DNA of 21,347 nucleotides from contig CAJMLQ010000044.1 in the NCBI GenBank assembly GCA_905214265.1, positions 1-21,347 of the forward strand, read 5' to 3'. Position 1 is the stretch's first letter; each line of letters starts with the position of its first letter. Shown one piece after another: positions 14,333 through 21,347 of the stretch. This DNA comes from an uncultured bacterium. GTDB taxonomy: Bacteria; Bacillota; Clostridia; Oscillospirales; Ruminococcaceae. The notes below the pieces were generated by a model, which did not search any database, was not told the DNA's origin, and was given only the letters and a program-made list of their open reading frames with translations. A program made the position numbers and the translations under genes.

Positions 14333-16615
14333 ATGGCAATCAACCCCTTTGTTCTTGCGGAAACTCGGTTTGACCCATCTCAAAATAAAAAAAATGAGAC
14401 ACTGTTCACACTGGCCAACGGCTATATCGGCTTCCGGGGGAATTTTGAGGAGTCCCTTCCCGACCCCGCCCTTTCCACGGAAGGGACCTACCTCAACGGC
14501 TTTTACGAAAGCGAAAAGATCCTTTACGGGGAGTCTGCCTACGCCTTCCCGGACAAAGGACAGACCCTTCTGAACGTCCTCAACGCCAAGGTGATCAAAA
14601 CTTTTGTGGACGGCTGCGAGGTCCGGATGGACAGCGACGGCATTTTGGGCTACAGCCGCCGCCTGGACATGGAAAACGGCGTCCTGATCCGGGATTTTAC
14701 CCTGCGTACCGCCTCCGGCAAGGAGCTGGCTTTCCATATCAAGCGCCTGGTCAGCCTGACGGATAAAAATCTGGCCGCCATCTCCTACTCGGTCACTGCC
14801 CTGAATTTTTCCGGTCCCATCCGCATCCTTTCCGCCATTGATGGCGATGTGACCAACATGGTAGCCGAGGACGACCCCAGAGTCGGCGCCGGATTCAGCG
14901 GCCGGGTCCTTTCCATCACCAGCCAATCCGCTGAGGGTTCCTCCCTGCGGATGGAGGCCCGCACCAAAAACACCCGGTTTACCGTGGCCTGCGCGGCGGA
15001 GCACATCTTCTCCCCCGCCGGTTGCTATACCATCGAGCCGGTGCGGAAGGAGATCCTCTGCGGCCTTTCCATTGAGGCGAATCTGGTCCAGGGGATGCCC
15101 TTTGTCCTGGAAAAATTCATCGGCTATGCCGACGACAAATTCTGCCCCACAGAGGAGGCGATCCTCACGGCGGAAAACGCTGCCAAAACGGGAGCCGAAA
15201 AAGGCTTTGCCGCCCTTCTCAGCGAACAACACGCCTACCTCCGGGAGTTTTGGGATTCCGCCGAGGTGGTCATTGAAGGAAACGACGAGCTGAATCAGGC
15301 CATGAAGCTGAACCTCTTCCAGCTGCTCCAGTCGGTGGGCCGGGACGGCCGCACTAACATCGCGGCAAAGGGGCTTTCCGGCGAAGGTTATGAGGGCCAC
15401 TACTTCTGGGATACCGAAACCTATATCCTCCCCTTTTTTCTTTACACCAATCCGGAGATCAGCCGAAAGCTGCTGGAATACCGCTACAGCATCCTCCCCA
15501 AGGCCCGGGAACGGGCACGGCAGATGGCCCATCCCACCGGCGCGCTCTACGCCTGGCGGACCATCGACGGCGAAGAATGCTCCGCCTATTTTCCGGCGGG
15601 CACCGCCCAATACCACATCAACGCCGACATCGCCTTCGCGGTAAAGCGCTATTTTGAAGCCACCGGCGACTGGGACTTCATGGAACGCTGCGGCGCAGAG
15701 ATTCTGACGGAGACCGCCCGGCTCTGGGCGGATCTCGGCTGCTACCCAGCTACCAAGGGCGGAAAATTCTGCATCAACGAGGTCACCGGCCCGGACGAGT
15801 ACACCGCCTGCGTCAACAACAACTACTACACCAACCTCATGGCCCGGGAAAACCTGCTTTTCGCGGCAGAGATCGTGGATACCATGAAGGCGGAGCGCCC
15901 GGAAGCCTACGCCGCTCTGGCGGAAAAAACCGGCCTTCAGGACGGCGAGACTGCTGTCTGGAAAGAGGACGGCGAAAAGATGTACCTCCCCTACGACGAG
16001 GAACGGGGTATCTGCCTTCAGGACGACAGCTTTCTGGGCAAAGAGCCGTGGGATTTTGCCAACACACCCAAAGAAAATTACCCCCTGCTGATGCACTACC
16101 ACCCCCTGGTCATCTACCGGCATCAGGTCTGCAAGCAGGCGGACACCGTTCTGGCGGAATTTCTCCTCTCCTCCCGGTTCAGCAAAGAACAGAAGCAGCG
16201 GGACTACGACTTCTACGAGCCGCTGACCACCCACGACTCCTCCCTGTCCGCCGCCATCTTCTCCATCATCGCCTGTGAGATCGGCAAAAGCGGCGACGCC
16301 TTCCAGCACTTCCGCCACACCGCCCTCACCGACCTCCGGGACCTCCACCGCAACACCAAGGACGGCATCCACGCCGCCTCCATGGCAGGTTCCTGGATGT
16401 GCGTGGTCAATGGCTTCGCCGGGCTGCGCACTGACAGCGGCACTCCCATCTTCCAGACCGTCCTGCCGGAAGAACTCACGGGCTACCGCTTCAAATTCCG
16501 CTACCGCGGGAGCCTTCTGGAGGTTTCCGTGGACCGTTCCGGCAGCCGGATTGCCCTGCTGTCCGGCCCGGCGATCACCGTGCGCTTCAACGGCGAAGAA
16601 CTGCATCTGCAGTAA
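14333..16615 (+). CDS. GH65 glycoside phosphorylase (first copy)
   Basis: This 760-residue inverting phosphorylase splits an alpha-glucosidic disaccharide with phosphate to release beta-glucose-1-phosphate. The GH65 layout is visible: an N-terminal beta-sandwich (about 1-260), a helical linker, the (alpha/alpha)6 barrel and a small C-terminal sheet. The catalytic acid is Glu489 in TGPDEY. HYFWDTE (356-362) lines the glucose site. Lys601-Gln602 in CKQAD and THDSSLS (633-639) form the phosphate pocket, which argues for phosphorolysis rather than hydrolysis. A perfect AAAGGAGGT lies 7 bases before the ATG. The acceptor-site region has YAWRTIDGEECSAYFPAG (406-423) then TAQYHIN (424-430), unlike the maltose phosphorylase pattern as I remember it, so maltose is unlikely. 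Kojibiose, nigerose, rhamnose-linked or other acceptors are possible; sequence alone does not decide. Confidence 0.88.
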   Translation: MAINPFVLAETRFDPSQNKKNETLFTLANGYIGFRGNFEESLPDPALSTEGTYLNGFYESEKILYGESAYAFPDKGQTLLNVLNAKVIKTFVDGCEVRMDSDGILGYSRRLDMENGVLIRDFTLRTASGKELAFHIKRLVSLTDKNLAAISYSVTALNFSGPIRILSAIDGDVTNMVAEDDPRVGAGFSGRVLSITSQSAEGSSLRMEARTKNTRFTVACAAEHIFSPAGCYTIEPVRKEILCGLSIEANLVQGMPFVLEKFIGYADDKFCPTEEAILTAENAAKTGAEKGFAALLSEQHAYLREFWDSAEVVIEGNDELNQAMKLNLFQLLQSVGRDGRTNIAAKGLSGEGYEGHYFWDTETYILPFFLYTNPEISRKLLEYRYSILPKARERARQMAHPTGALYAWRTIDGEECSAYFPAGTAQYHINADIAFAVKRYFEATGDWDFMERCGAEILTETARLWADLGCYPATKGGKFCINEVTGPDEYTACVNNNYYTNLMARENLLFAAEIVDTMKAERPEAYAALAEKTGLQDGETAVWKEDGEKMYLPYDEERGICLQDDSFLGKEPWDFANTPKENYPLLMHYHPLVIYRHQVCKQADTVLAEFLLSSRFSKEQKQRDYDFYEPLTTHDSSLSAAIFSIIACEIGKSGDAFQHFRHTALTDLRDLHRNTKDGIHAASMAGSWMCVVNGFAGLRTDSGTPIFQTVLPEELTGYRFKFRYRGSLLEVSVDRSGSRIALLSGPAITVRFNGEELHLQ

Positions 16616-16660
16616 GCTTATTTGGAAAATGGTAAAAATTCATTGAGAAAGGAATCAATT

Positions 16661-18994
16661 ATGCAGTACCAACTTGGAACCGGCGAATTCAAAAACTGGA
16701 TCGTGGCGGAAGACTCCTTCCAACCCGACCATCCGGGAAAATGTGAATCCATCATGTGCCTCGGCAACGGCTACATGGGCATCCGCTCCGCCACCGAGGA
16801 AAACTATCTGGGCAACACCCGGGACACCTTCGTCGCGGGCACTTTCAACAAATTCGGCGACGAAGTCACCGAACTGCCCAACGTAGCCGACGTCATCGCC
16901 ATGCCCATCCGGGTAAACGGCGAACTCCTCGACCTCTCCAAAGGAACCGTGGAGGGCTATCTCCGCACCCTGAACCTGAAAACCGGCCTGCTGAAGCGGA
17001 GTTTTGTCTGGACCAGCCCCGCCGGGACGAAGCTGAAATTTCTCTTCAAGCGCATCGTTTCCATGAAGGACCTCCACCTCATCGCCCAGGAAATGTCCGT
17101 CACCGCGCTGGAGGGGGATGTGAAGTTCCATCTGGAGTCTGGCATCAACGGCCAGGTCTCCAACACCGGCTCCCAGCACTTTGTGGAGGGCGAAAAACGC
17201 TTCTTCGACAAAAAGCACCAGCAGAGTGTTATGAAAACCTCGGAATCCGGCATCGATTTCGTGGTGAACACCACCCACACCTTCAACCTGGACGGCGAGG
17301 AATACACCCCCGATGGACTGATCTGCATCGAACGGCGGAAGATCTTCGTTAAATACGACGGCGTGATCCCCGCAGGCAAGACCCTCACCGTGGCCAAGAC
17401 CTCCAACATCTACACCTCCCGGGACAAAGAGATGGAGGGAAAAAACCTGGATGAACTGCGGGAATTCTCCCTGAACGCCCTGAAAGCTGCGGCGGCTGTC
17501 CCCTTCTCCACCCACGCGGAGGAATCCGCAGCGGTCTGGATGAAGAAAATCTGGGAGCCCAAGGACATCCAGGTAGAGTCCGCCAACGATTTTGATCAGT
17601 TAGCCCTCCGCTTTGCTATTTACCACCTGACCGTCATGACCCCGGTTCACGACAACCGGATGAACATCGGCGCTAAGGGCCTCTCCGGCGAGGGCTACAA
17701 GGGCCACACCTTCTGGGACACCGAAGTCTTTATGCTGCCCCACTTTATCCTGGCCGATCCGGCCGGCGCCCGCTCCCTTATCGAGTACCGCTACAACTGC
17801 ATTGGCGGCGCCCGGCGCAAGGCGGCGGAAAACGGCTACGAAGGCGCCATGTACCCCTGGGAAAGCGCCTGGATCGAGGACGGCGAGGTCACGCCGCTCT
17901 GGGGCGCTGCGGACATCGTCACCGGCAAGGCCACCAAGATCTGGACCGGCATCATCGAACAGCACATCACCAGTGACGTGGCCTACGGCGCTTACTACTA
18001 CTACACCGTCACCGGCGATCAGGAGTTCATGGACCGCTACGGCTACGAACTGATCTTGGACACCGCCAAGTTCTGGCAGTCCCGGCTGGAATATAACGCG
18101 GAACTGGACCGCTACGAGATCCGCGACGTCATCGGCCCCGACGAGTACAAGGAACACGTTGACAACAACGCCTACACCAACTACATGGCCCACTGGAACA
18201 TCCGAAAAGCCATGGAATACGCCAGGATGCTGAAGGCCGAAAAGCCCGAGATCTACGCCCGCATCAACGCGGTCATCGACATCGACGGCACCTATCCCAA
18301 ATGGGAGGAAAAGGTGGACAAGATTTACCTTCCCCGGGAAAACGAAAACCACATCATCCCCCAGGACGACACCTATCTAACCCTCGCCAATATGGACCTT
18401 TCAAAATACAAGGCCAGCGATGTAGTCGGCACCATCTACAACGACTACAACATGGAGCAGATCGACCATATGCAGGTCTCCAAGCAGGCAGACGTGCTGG
18501 TGCTCTTCTACCTGCTGGAGGACCTTTTCCCCGCCGAAGTGAAGAAGGCGAATTTCTACTACTACGAGGAACGCTGTCTCCACGATTCTTCCCTGAGCCT
18601 CTCCACCCACTCCATCCTGGCCAGCGACCTCCACGAACGGGAAAAGGCCTACGAGCTGTTTGAGCGGGCCTGCCGCATCGACCTGGGGCCGGTCATGACC
18701 ACCAGCGATGCCGGCATCCACGCGGCTTCCTTCGGCGGCATCTGGCAGTGCGCGGTCAACGGCTTCGCCGGGGTCCGGGTCGTCGGCGGAAAACTCCGCA
18801 TCCAGCCCAACCTCCCCGACGCCTGGAAGTCCATGAAGGCGAAAATCTTCTGGCAAGGCCAGGAGCTTCAGCTTACCGTTACCAAAGATTCCCTGACGGT
18901 CACCCGCCTCACCGGCAGTAAGCCCACCACCTTCCTCATGGATGGTGCGGAGCACACCTTTACCGATGAAATCACCCTTTCCTGCGGCAAATAA
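16661..18994 (+). CDS. GH65 glycoside phosphorylase (second copy, kojibiose phosphorylase-like)
   Basis: This second GH65 enzyme has 777 residues, close to the length of known kojibiose phosphorylases. The catalytic acid is Glu495 in IGPDEY. TFWDTE (350-355), Lys608-Gln609 in SKQAD and HDSSLS (641-646) supply the glucose and phosphate sites. The acceptor region reads GAMYPWESA (395-403), then a variable stretch ending in KIWTG (426-430) and IEQHITSDVAYG (432-443); the YPWESA and EQHIT elements recall kojibiose phosphorylase (alpha-1,2 linkage). I chose ATG 16661 because AAAGGAA lies 7 bases upstream; an in-frame start at 16622 lacks a ribosome site. It follows the first GH65 gene by 45 bp and is only distantly similar to it, so the two probably have different acceptors. 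Specificity is an inference of moderate strength. Confidence 0.88.
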   Translation: MQYQLGTGEFKNWIVAEDSFQPDHPGKCESIMCLGNGYMGIRSATEENYLGNTRDTFVAGTFNKFGDEVTELPNVADVIAMPIRVNGELLDLSKGTVEGYLRTLNLKTGLLKRSFVWTSPAGTKLKFLFKRIVSMKDLHLIAQEMSVTALEGDVKFHLESGINGQVSNTGSQHFVEGEKRFFDKKHQQSVMKTSESGIDFVVNTTHTFNLDGEEYTPDGLICIERRKIFVKYDGVIPAGKTLTVAKTSNIYTSRDKEMEGKNLDELREFSLNALKAAAAVPFSTHAEESAAVWMKKIWEPKDIQVESANDFDQLALRFAIYHLTVMTPVHDNRMNIGAKGLSGEGYKGHTFWDTEVFMLPHFILADPAGARSLIEYRYNCIGGARRKAAENGYEGAMYPWESAWIEDGEVTPLWGAADIVTGKATKIWTGIIEQHITSDVAYGAYYYYTVTGDQEFMDRYGYELILDTAKFWQSRLEYNAELDRYEIRDVIGPDEYKEHVDNNAYTNYMAHWNIRKAMEYARMLKAEKPEIYARINAVIDIDGTYPKWEEKVDKIYLPRENENHIIPQDDTYLTLANMDLSKYKASDVVGTIYNDYNMEQIDHMQVSKQADVLVLFYLLEDLFPAEVKKANFYYYEERCLHDSSLSLSTHSILASDLHEREKAYELFERACRIDLGPVMTTSDAGIHAASFGGIWQCAVNGFAGVRVVGGKLRIQPNLPDAWKSMKAKIFWQGQELQLTVTKDSLTVTRLTGSKPTTFLMDGAEHTFTDEITLSCGK

Positions 18995-19003
18995 GGAGGA
19001 CTT

Positions 19004-19666
19004 ATGGCAACCAAAGCGTTTATTTTCGACCTGGACGGCGTTCTGACCGACACCGCGCGTTACCACTTCCTGGCGTGGAAGCAGCTGGCCGACGAGTTCG
19101 GCTTCCACTTTAACGAGCAGGACAACGAGCGGCTCAAGGGCGTCAGCCGCATCCACTCCTTTGAAATTATCCTGGAGATCAACAACGCGCTGGACCGCTT
19201 CACCCAAGAGGAGATGGAATACTGGGCCAACAAGAAGAATGAACGGTATGTGGAGCTCATCGGCAGCATCACCCCAGCCGACGTGCTCCCCGGCGTCCAG
19301 GATTTTCTCCACAACGCCAAAGCCCGCGGCATCAAGCTGGCAGTCGCCTCCGCCAGCCGTAATGCCGGGAAGGTCCTGACATCGCTGCAGATCGCCGATC
19401 AGTTTGACTACATTGCCGATGCGGGCAAGGTGACCCACACCAAGCCCGATCCGGAGGTGTTCCTGGTCTGCCGGGATGCCCTAGGTCTCACCTCCGACGA
19501 GTGCATCGGATTTGAGGACGCGCAGGCGGGCATCGAAGCCATCCACGCCGCCGGGATGTTCTCGGTGGGTATCAATGTGGAGGTGACCTCTCTGGAACCG
19601 GACTACCATCTGGCCTCCACTGCTGAACTCAACGTGGACAAGGTGCTCGCCGCAAAAGGCGAGTAA
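19004..19666 (+). CDS. pgmB: Beta-phosphoglucomutase
   Basis: This 220-residue haloacid-dehalogenase-family enzyme converts beta-glucose-1-phosphate, the product of the GH65 enzymes, into glucose-6-phosphate for glycolysis. All signature residues are readable: the nucleophile Asp9 and acid/base Asp11 in FDLDGV, Arg49 in KGVSR, Ser116-Ala117 in ASAS, Lys147 in HTKPDP, and Glu171-Asp172 in FEDAQAG. These match the Lactococcus lactis enzyme position by position with a two-residue shift for most. The ribosome site GGAGG (18995-18999) begins right after the preceding stop codon, four bases before the ATG, so the gene is tightly tied to the second phosphorylase. It is the last gene of the locus. 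Its presence is direct support for beta-glucose-1-phosphate as an intermediate. Confidence 0.95.
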   Translation: MATKAFIFDLDGVLTDTARYHFLAWKQLADEFGFHFNEQDNERLKGVSRIHSFEIILEINNALDRFTQEEMEYWANKKNERYVELIGSITPADVLPGVQDFLHNAKARGIKLAVASASRNAGKVLTSLQIADQFDYIADAGKVTHTKPDPEVFLVCRDALGLTSDECIGFEDAQAGIEAIHAAGMFSVGINVEVTSLEPDYHLASTAELNVDKVLAAKGE

Positions 19667-19758
19667 CGGATTCTGTGCAGCATTCAAAAATAAAAAAACA
19701 CGGCTGGGAATTTTCTCTTTCCCAGCCGTGTTTTCTATTTTTCCAGGCGGATTCTGTG
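19667..19758 (+). repeat. Direct repeats flanking the terminator
   Basis: CGGATTCTGTG occurs exactly at 19667-19677 and 19748-19758, on both sides of the terminator hairpin. Each copy is followed within about 2-11 bases by GCATTCA. The pattern suggests a local duplication or the footprint of an inserted terminator module; no mobile-element genes are visible. Confidence 0.6.
19695..19739 (+). terminator. Rho-independent terminator closing the oligosaccharide locus
   Basis: AAAACACGGCTGGGAA (19695-19710) pairs perfectly with TTCCCAGCCGTGTTTT (19719-19734) around an 8-nt loop, and a T-rich tail follows. The A-run at 19692-19698 would support termination on the minus strand too. Confidence 0.93.
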
Positions 19759-19808
19759 TCCTGTAAAGGGCATTCAGTAAGCCTGGCAGGTTTAAAGCGG
19801 TGAAAAAG

Positions 19809-19837
19809 TTGTGTTTTGTCGAATTTCGTGATATAAT
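19809..19837 (+). promoter_or_regulatory. Promoter of the IbrA/IbrB-like pair
   Basis: TTGTGT (19809-19814), a 17-bp spacer, then TATAAT (19832-19837) preceded by TGA as an extended -10. The transcript should start near 19844, which rules out the in-frame upstream start codons at 19800 and 19836 and leaves about 34 nt before ATG 19878. Confidence 0.72.
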
Positions 19838-19877
19838 GAATAAAAATTCCATTTATTTCCAAATTTGGTATTATGCA

Positions 19878-21194
19878 ATGAAACGAGAATATCTATCTCA
19901 AAACGTATATGAGGCGCTGCAGGAACGCCTGCACTTTCTGTTTCAGGAATTTGAAAACATTTTTCTCTCCTTTTCCGGCGGAAAGGACAGCGGACTGCTT
20001 TTAAATTTGCTTCTGGATTTTCGAAAAAAATATTATCCAGACCGGACAATCGGCGTTTTCCATCAGGATTTTGAGGCCCAGTACAGCGTCACCACCGAAT
20101 ACGTCGAGCGGACCTTCGCCCGCATCGAAAACGAGGTGGAGCCTTATTGGGTCTGTTTGCCTATGGCAACACGGACGGCTTTAAGCAACTACGAAATGTA
20201 CTGGTACCCTTGGGACGACACCAAAGAGGACGCCTGGGTGAGGCCTATGCCCCAGCACCCCTACGTGATCAACCTTCAAAACAATCCGATGACAACTTAC
20301 CGTTACCGGATGCACCAGGAGGATCTGGCCAAACAGTTCGGCAGGTGGTACCGAATTTCCCACGGAAATAAAAAAACGGTTTGTCTGCTGGGAATCCGGG
20401 CGGACGAGTCTCTCCAGCGGTACAGCGGCGTTTTGAATAAAAAATACGGCTATCAGGATACCTGCTGGATCAGTAAGCAGTTTGCAGATGTCTGGTGCGC
20501 CTGGCCCTTATATGACTGGACCTCCAGCGACGTATGGCACGCGAATTATCTCTTTCAGTACGATTATAACCGCCTGTACGACCTGTACTACATGGCCGGG
20601 CTGAAGCCGGATCAGATGCGGGTCGCTTCCCCCTTCAACGACTATGCCAAGGACAGCCTGAACCTCTACCGCGTCATCGACCCGGACATCTGGGTCAAAT
20701 TGGTCGGACGGGTCCGGGGCGCGAATTTCGCCGCCATTTACGGCCGGACCAAAGCCATGGGCTACCGGAACATCACGCTGCCGGAAGGATATACCTGGGA
20801 ATCCTATACCCGCTTTCTTTTAGCGACCCTCCCCGCCCGGCTCCGATATAACTACATCAAAAAATTCCAGACGTCCATTGATTTCTGGCACAACGTCGGC
20901 GGCGGACTGGAGGAAAAAACCATTCAGGAGCTGGAGGAGCACGGCTATAACATTCGGCGCAATGGTGTCTCCAACTATACCGTGATGAAGCATTCCAGGG
21001 TCATTTTTCTGGGAAAGATCCCCGATCAAACTGACGATATTAAAACGACAAAGGACATCCCCAGCTGGAAACGGATGTGTTTCTGCATCCTGCGGAACGA
21101 CCATATCTGCCGGTTCATGGGCTTCGGCCTGTCCCGGGAACAGCAGAAGAACATCGATCTTTTAAAACAAAAATACAATAAGGTTGGCGAATAA
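19878..21194 (+). CDS. PAPS reductase-like protein, IbrA/YbdN type (DUF3440)
   Basis: This 438-residue protein belongs to the adenine-nucleotide alpha-hydrolase/PAPS reductase superfamily. The PP-loop SFSGGKDSG is at 31-39, and a second nucleotide-site motif, GIRADESLQR, is at 172-181. WPLYDWTSSDVW (209-220) is a further family block, and the C-terminal DUF3440 region starts around 260. It lacks the C-terminal redox cysteine motif of true assimilatory PAPS reductases and is longer, matching E. coli YbdN/IbrA. IbrA, with IbrB, regulates immunoglobulin-binding eib genes in E. coli; its chemistry is not established. I start at ATG 19878, since the promoter lies too close for earlier starts, although no clear ribosome site precedes it. 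The stop shares one base with the ParB-like gene. Possible roles are sulfur transfer to a nucleic acid or regulation. Confidence 0.83.
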   Translation: MKREYLSQNVYEALQERLHFLFQEFENIFLSFSGGKDSGLLLNLLLDFRKKYYPDRTIGVFHQDFEAQYSVTTEYVERTFARIENEVEPYWVCLPMATRTALSNYEMYWYPWDDTKEDAWVRPMPQHPYVINLQNNPMTTYRYRMHQEDLAKQFGRWYRISHGNKKTVCLLGIRADESLQRYSGVLNKKYGYQDTCWISKQFADVWCAWPLYDWTSSDVWHANYLFQYDYNRLYDLYYMAGLKPDQMRVASPFNDYAKDSLNLYRVIDPDIWVKLVGRVRGANFAAIYGRTKAMGYRNITLPEGYTWESYTRFLLATLPARLRYNYIKKFQTSIDFWHNVGGGLEEKTIQELEEHGYNIRRNGVSNYTVMKHSRVIFLGKIPDQTDDIKTTKDIPSWKRMCFCILRNDHICRFMGFGLSREQQKNIDLLKQKYNKVGE

Positions 21195-21347
21195 TGATGC
21201 CGTTTGTAAGCCCGGTATACCATGTTATCCCCGTACCCATTGAAAAGATCGAACCCAACACCTATAATCCTAACGCTGTCGCGCCGCCTGAGCTGAAACT
21301 TCTGTACGATAGCATCCGGGAAGATGGGTATACGATGCCGATCGTCT
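21194..21347 (+). CDS. ParB-like nuclease-domain protein, IbrB/YbdM type (partial, 3' end outside window)
   Basis: Only the first 51 codons are visible. They read as the start of a ParB/sulfiredoxin-fold domain: IPVPIEKIEPNTYNPN (residues 12-27), then LKLLYDSIREDGYTMPIV (34-51), the pattern in which ParB-like proteins place their N-terminal strand and first helix before the nucleotide-binding box. The start is ATG 21194, which overlaps the TAA of the IbrA-like gene (TAATG), or the next ATG at 21197. The overlap and the partner family match the E. coli IbrA-IbrB and YbdN-YbdM pairs, where the ParB-like protein is encoded directly after the PAPS-reductase-like one. Relatives may bind or hydrolyse nucleotides; a role in plasmid partition is not implied. 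Confidence 0.75.
   Translation, partial: MMPFVSPVYHVIPVPIEKIEPNTYNPNAVAPPELKLLYDSIREDGYTMPIV

Noticed and set aside
12626..16606. A minus-strand open frame of 1326 codons opposite the second glycosidase and first GH65 gene
   Set aside because: Its translation is low-complexity in character, with no recognisable domain, and it spans two genes with clear catalytic motifs on the plus strand. Codon choice in GC-rich sense genes avoids the complements of stop codons, which explains such long antisense frames.
19878..21194. IbrA-like gene and siroheme reductase as one sulfate assimilation system
   Set aside because: They are 15 kb apart with the sugar locus between them, and the IbrA-like protein lacks the redox cysteine tail of assimilatory PAPS reductase. 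A link through sulfur metabolism is only speculation.
1..21347. tRNA, rRNA, CRISPR, transposon or phage structural genes
   Set aside because: No cloverleaf or rRNA-like stretch, no regularly spaced repeats, and no transposase, integrase or capsid-type protein was recognised on either strand.

Overview
The window looks like a chromosomal segment of an anaerobic, gut-type Firmicute, most likely a Clostridia member of the Oscillospirales/Ruminococcaceae kind. The reasons are AGGAGG-type ribosome sites, moderately high GC coding sequence with AT-rich promoters, an HD-hydrolase/PF06541 membrane protein pair, LplB/YtcP-type sugar transporters with no ATPase gene, and GH65 phosphorylases followed by a beta-phosphoglucomutase. 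The taxon is inferred from gene content, not from a marker gene.

Layout. (1) 1-1040, minus strand: the first 346 codons of a GH27 alpha-galactosidase, running off the left edge, with its own consensus promoter. (2) 1420-2750: an overlapping gene pair, an HD-domain phosphohydrolase and a PF06541 membrane protein. They converge, one base apart, on a LysR regulator (2752-3636, minus). (3) The LysR gene is divergent from a stand-alone siroheme/4Fe-4S sulfite (or nitrite) reductase-like gene (3755-4675), which ends in a strong terminator. (4) 4999-19666: a large oligosaccharide-use locus, all on the plus strand. It holds a LacI regulator, two ABC permeases, a lipoprotein binding protein, two paralogous (alpha/alpha)6-barrel glycosidases of no assigned specificity, two different GH65 glycoside phosphorylases and a beta-phosphoglucomutase, and it closes with a 16-bp-stem terminator. 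(5) 19878 to the right edge: a PAPS-reductase-like protein of the IbrA/YbdN type overlapping a ParB-like protein of the IbrB/YbdM type, cut by the window end.

How the locus probably works (inference). LacI binds four palindromes centred on AAAACGTTTT, two in front of its own gene and two in front of the transporter genes, spaced 96 and 115 bp centre to centre. An alpha-glucosidic oligosaccharide is captured by the lipoprotein and imported by the two permeases, which must borrow an MsmX-type ATPase encoded elsewhere. Inside the cell it is trimmed by the two uncharacterised glycosidases and phosphorolysed by the two GH65 enzymes to beta-glucose-1-phosphate, which beta-phosphoglucomutase turns into glucose-6-phosphate. 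Between the binding-protein gene and the enzyme genes lies a strong terminator whose 8-nt loop is exactly complementary to an upstream 8-mer, which could tune read-through into the enzyme genes.

The most promising undescribed biology is the paired glycosidase plus paired GH65 pathway and its substrate, followed by the IbrA/IbrB-like pair, whose biochemical role is unclear. No tRNA, rRNA, CRISPR array, transposase or integrase was seen.
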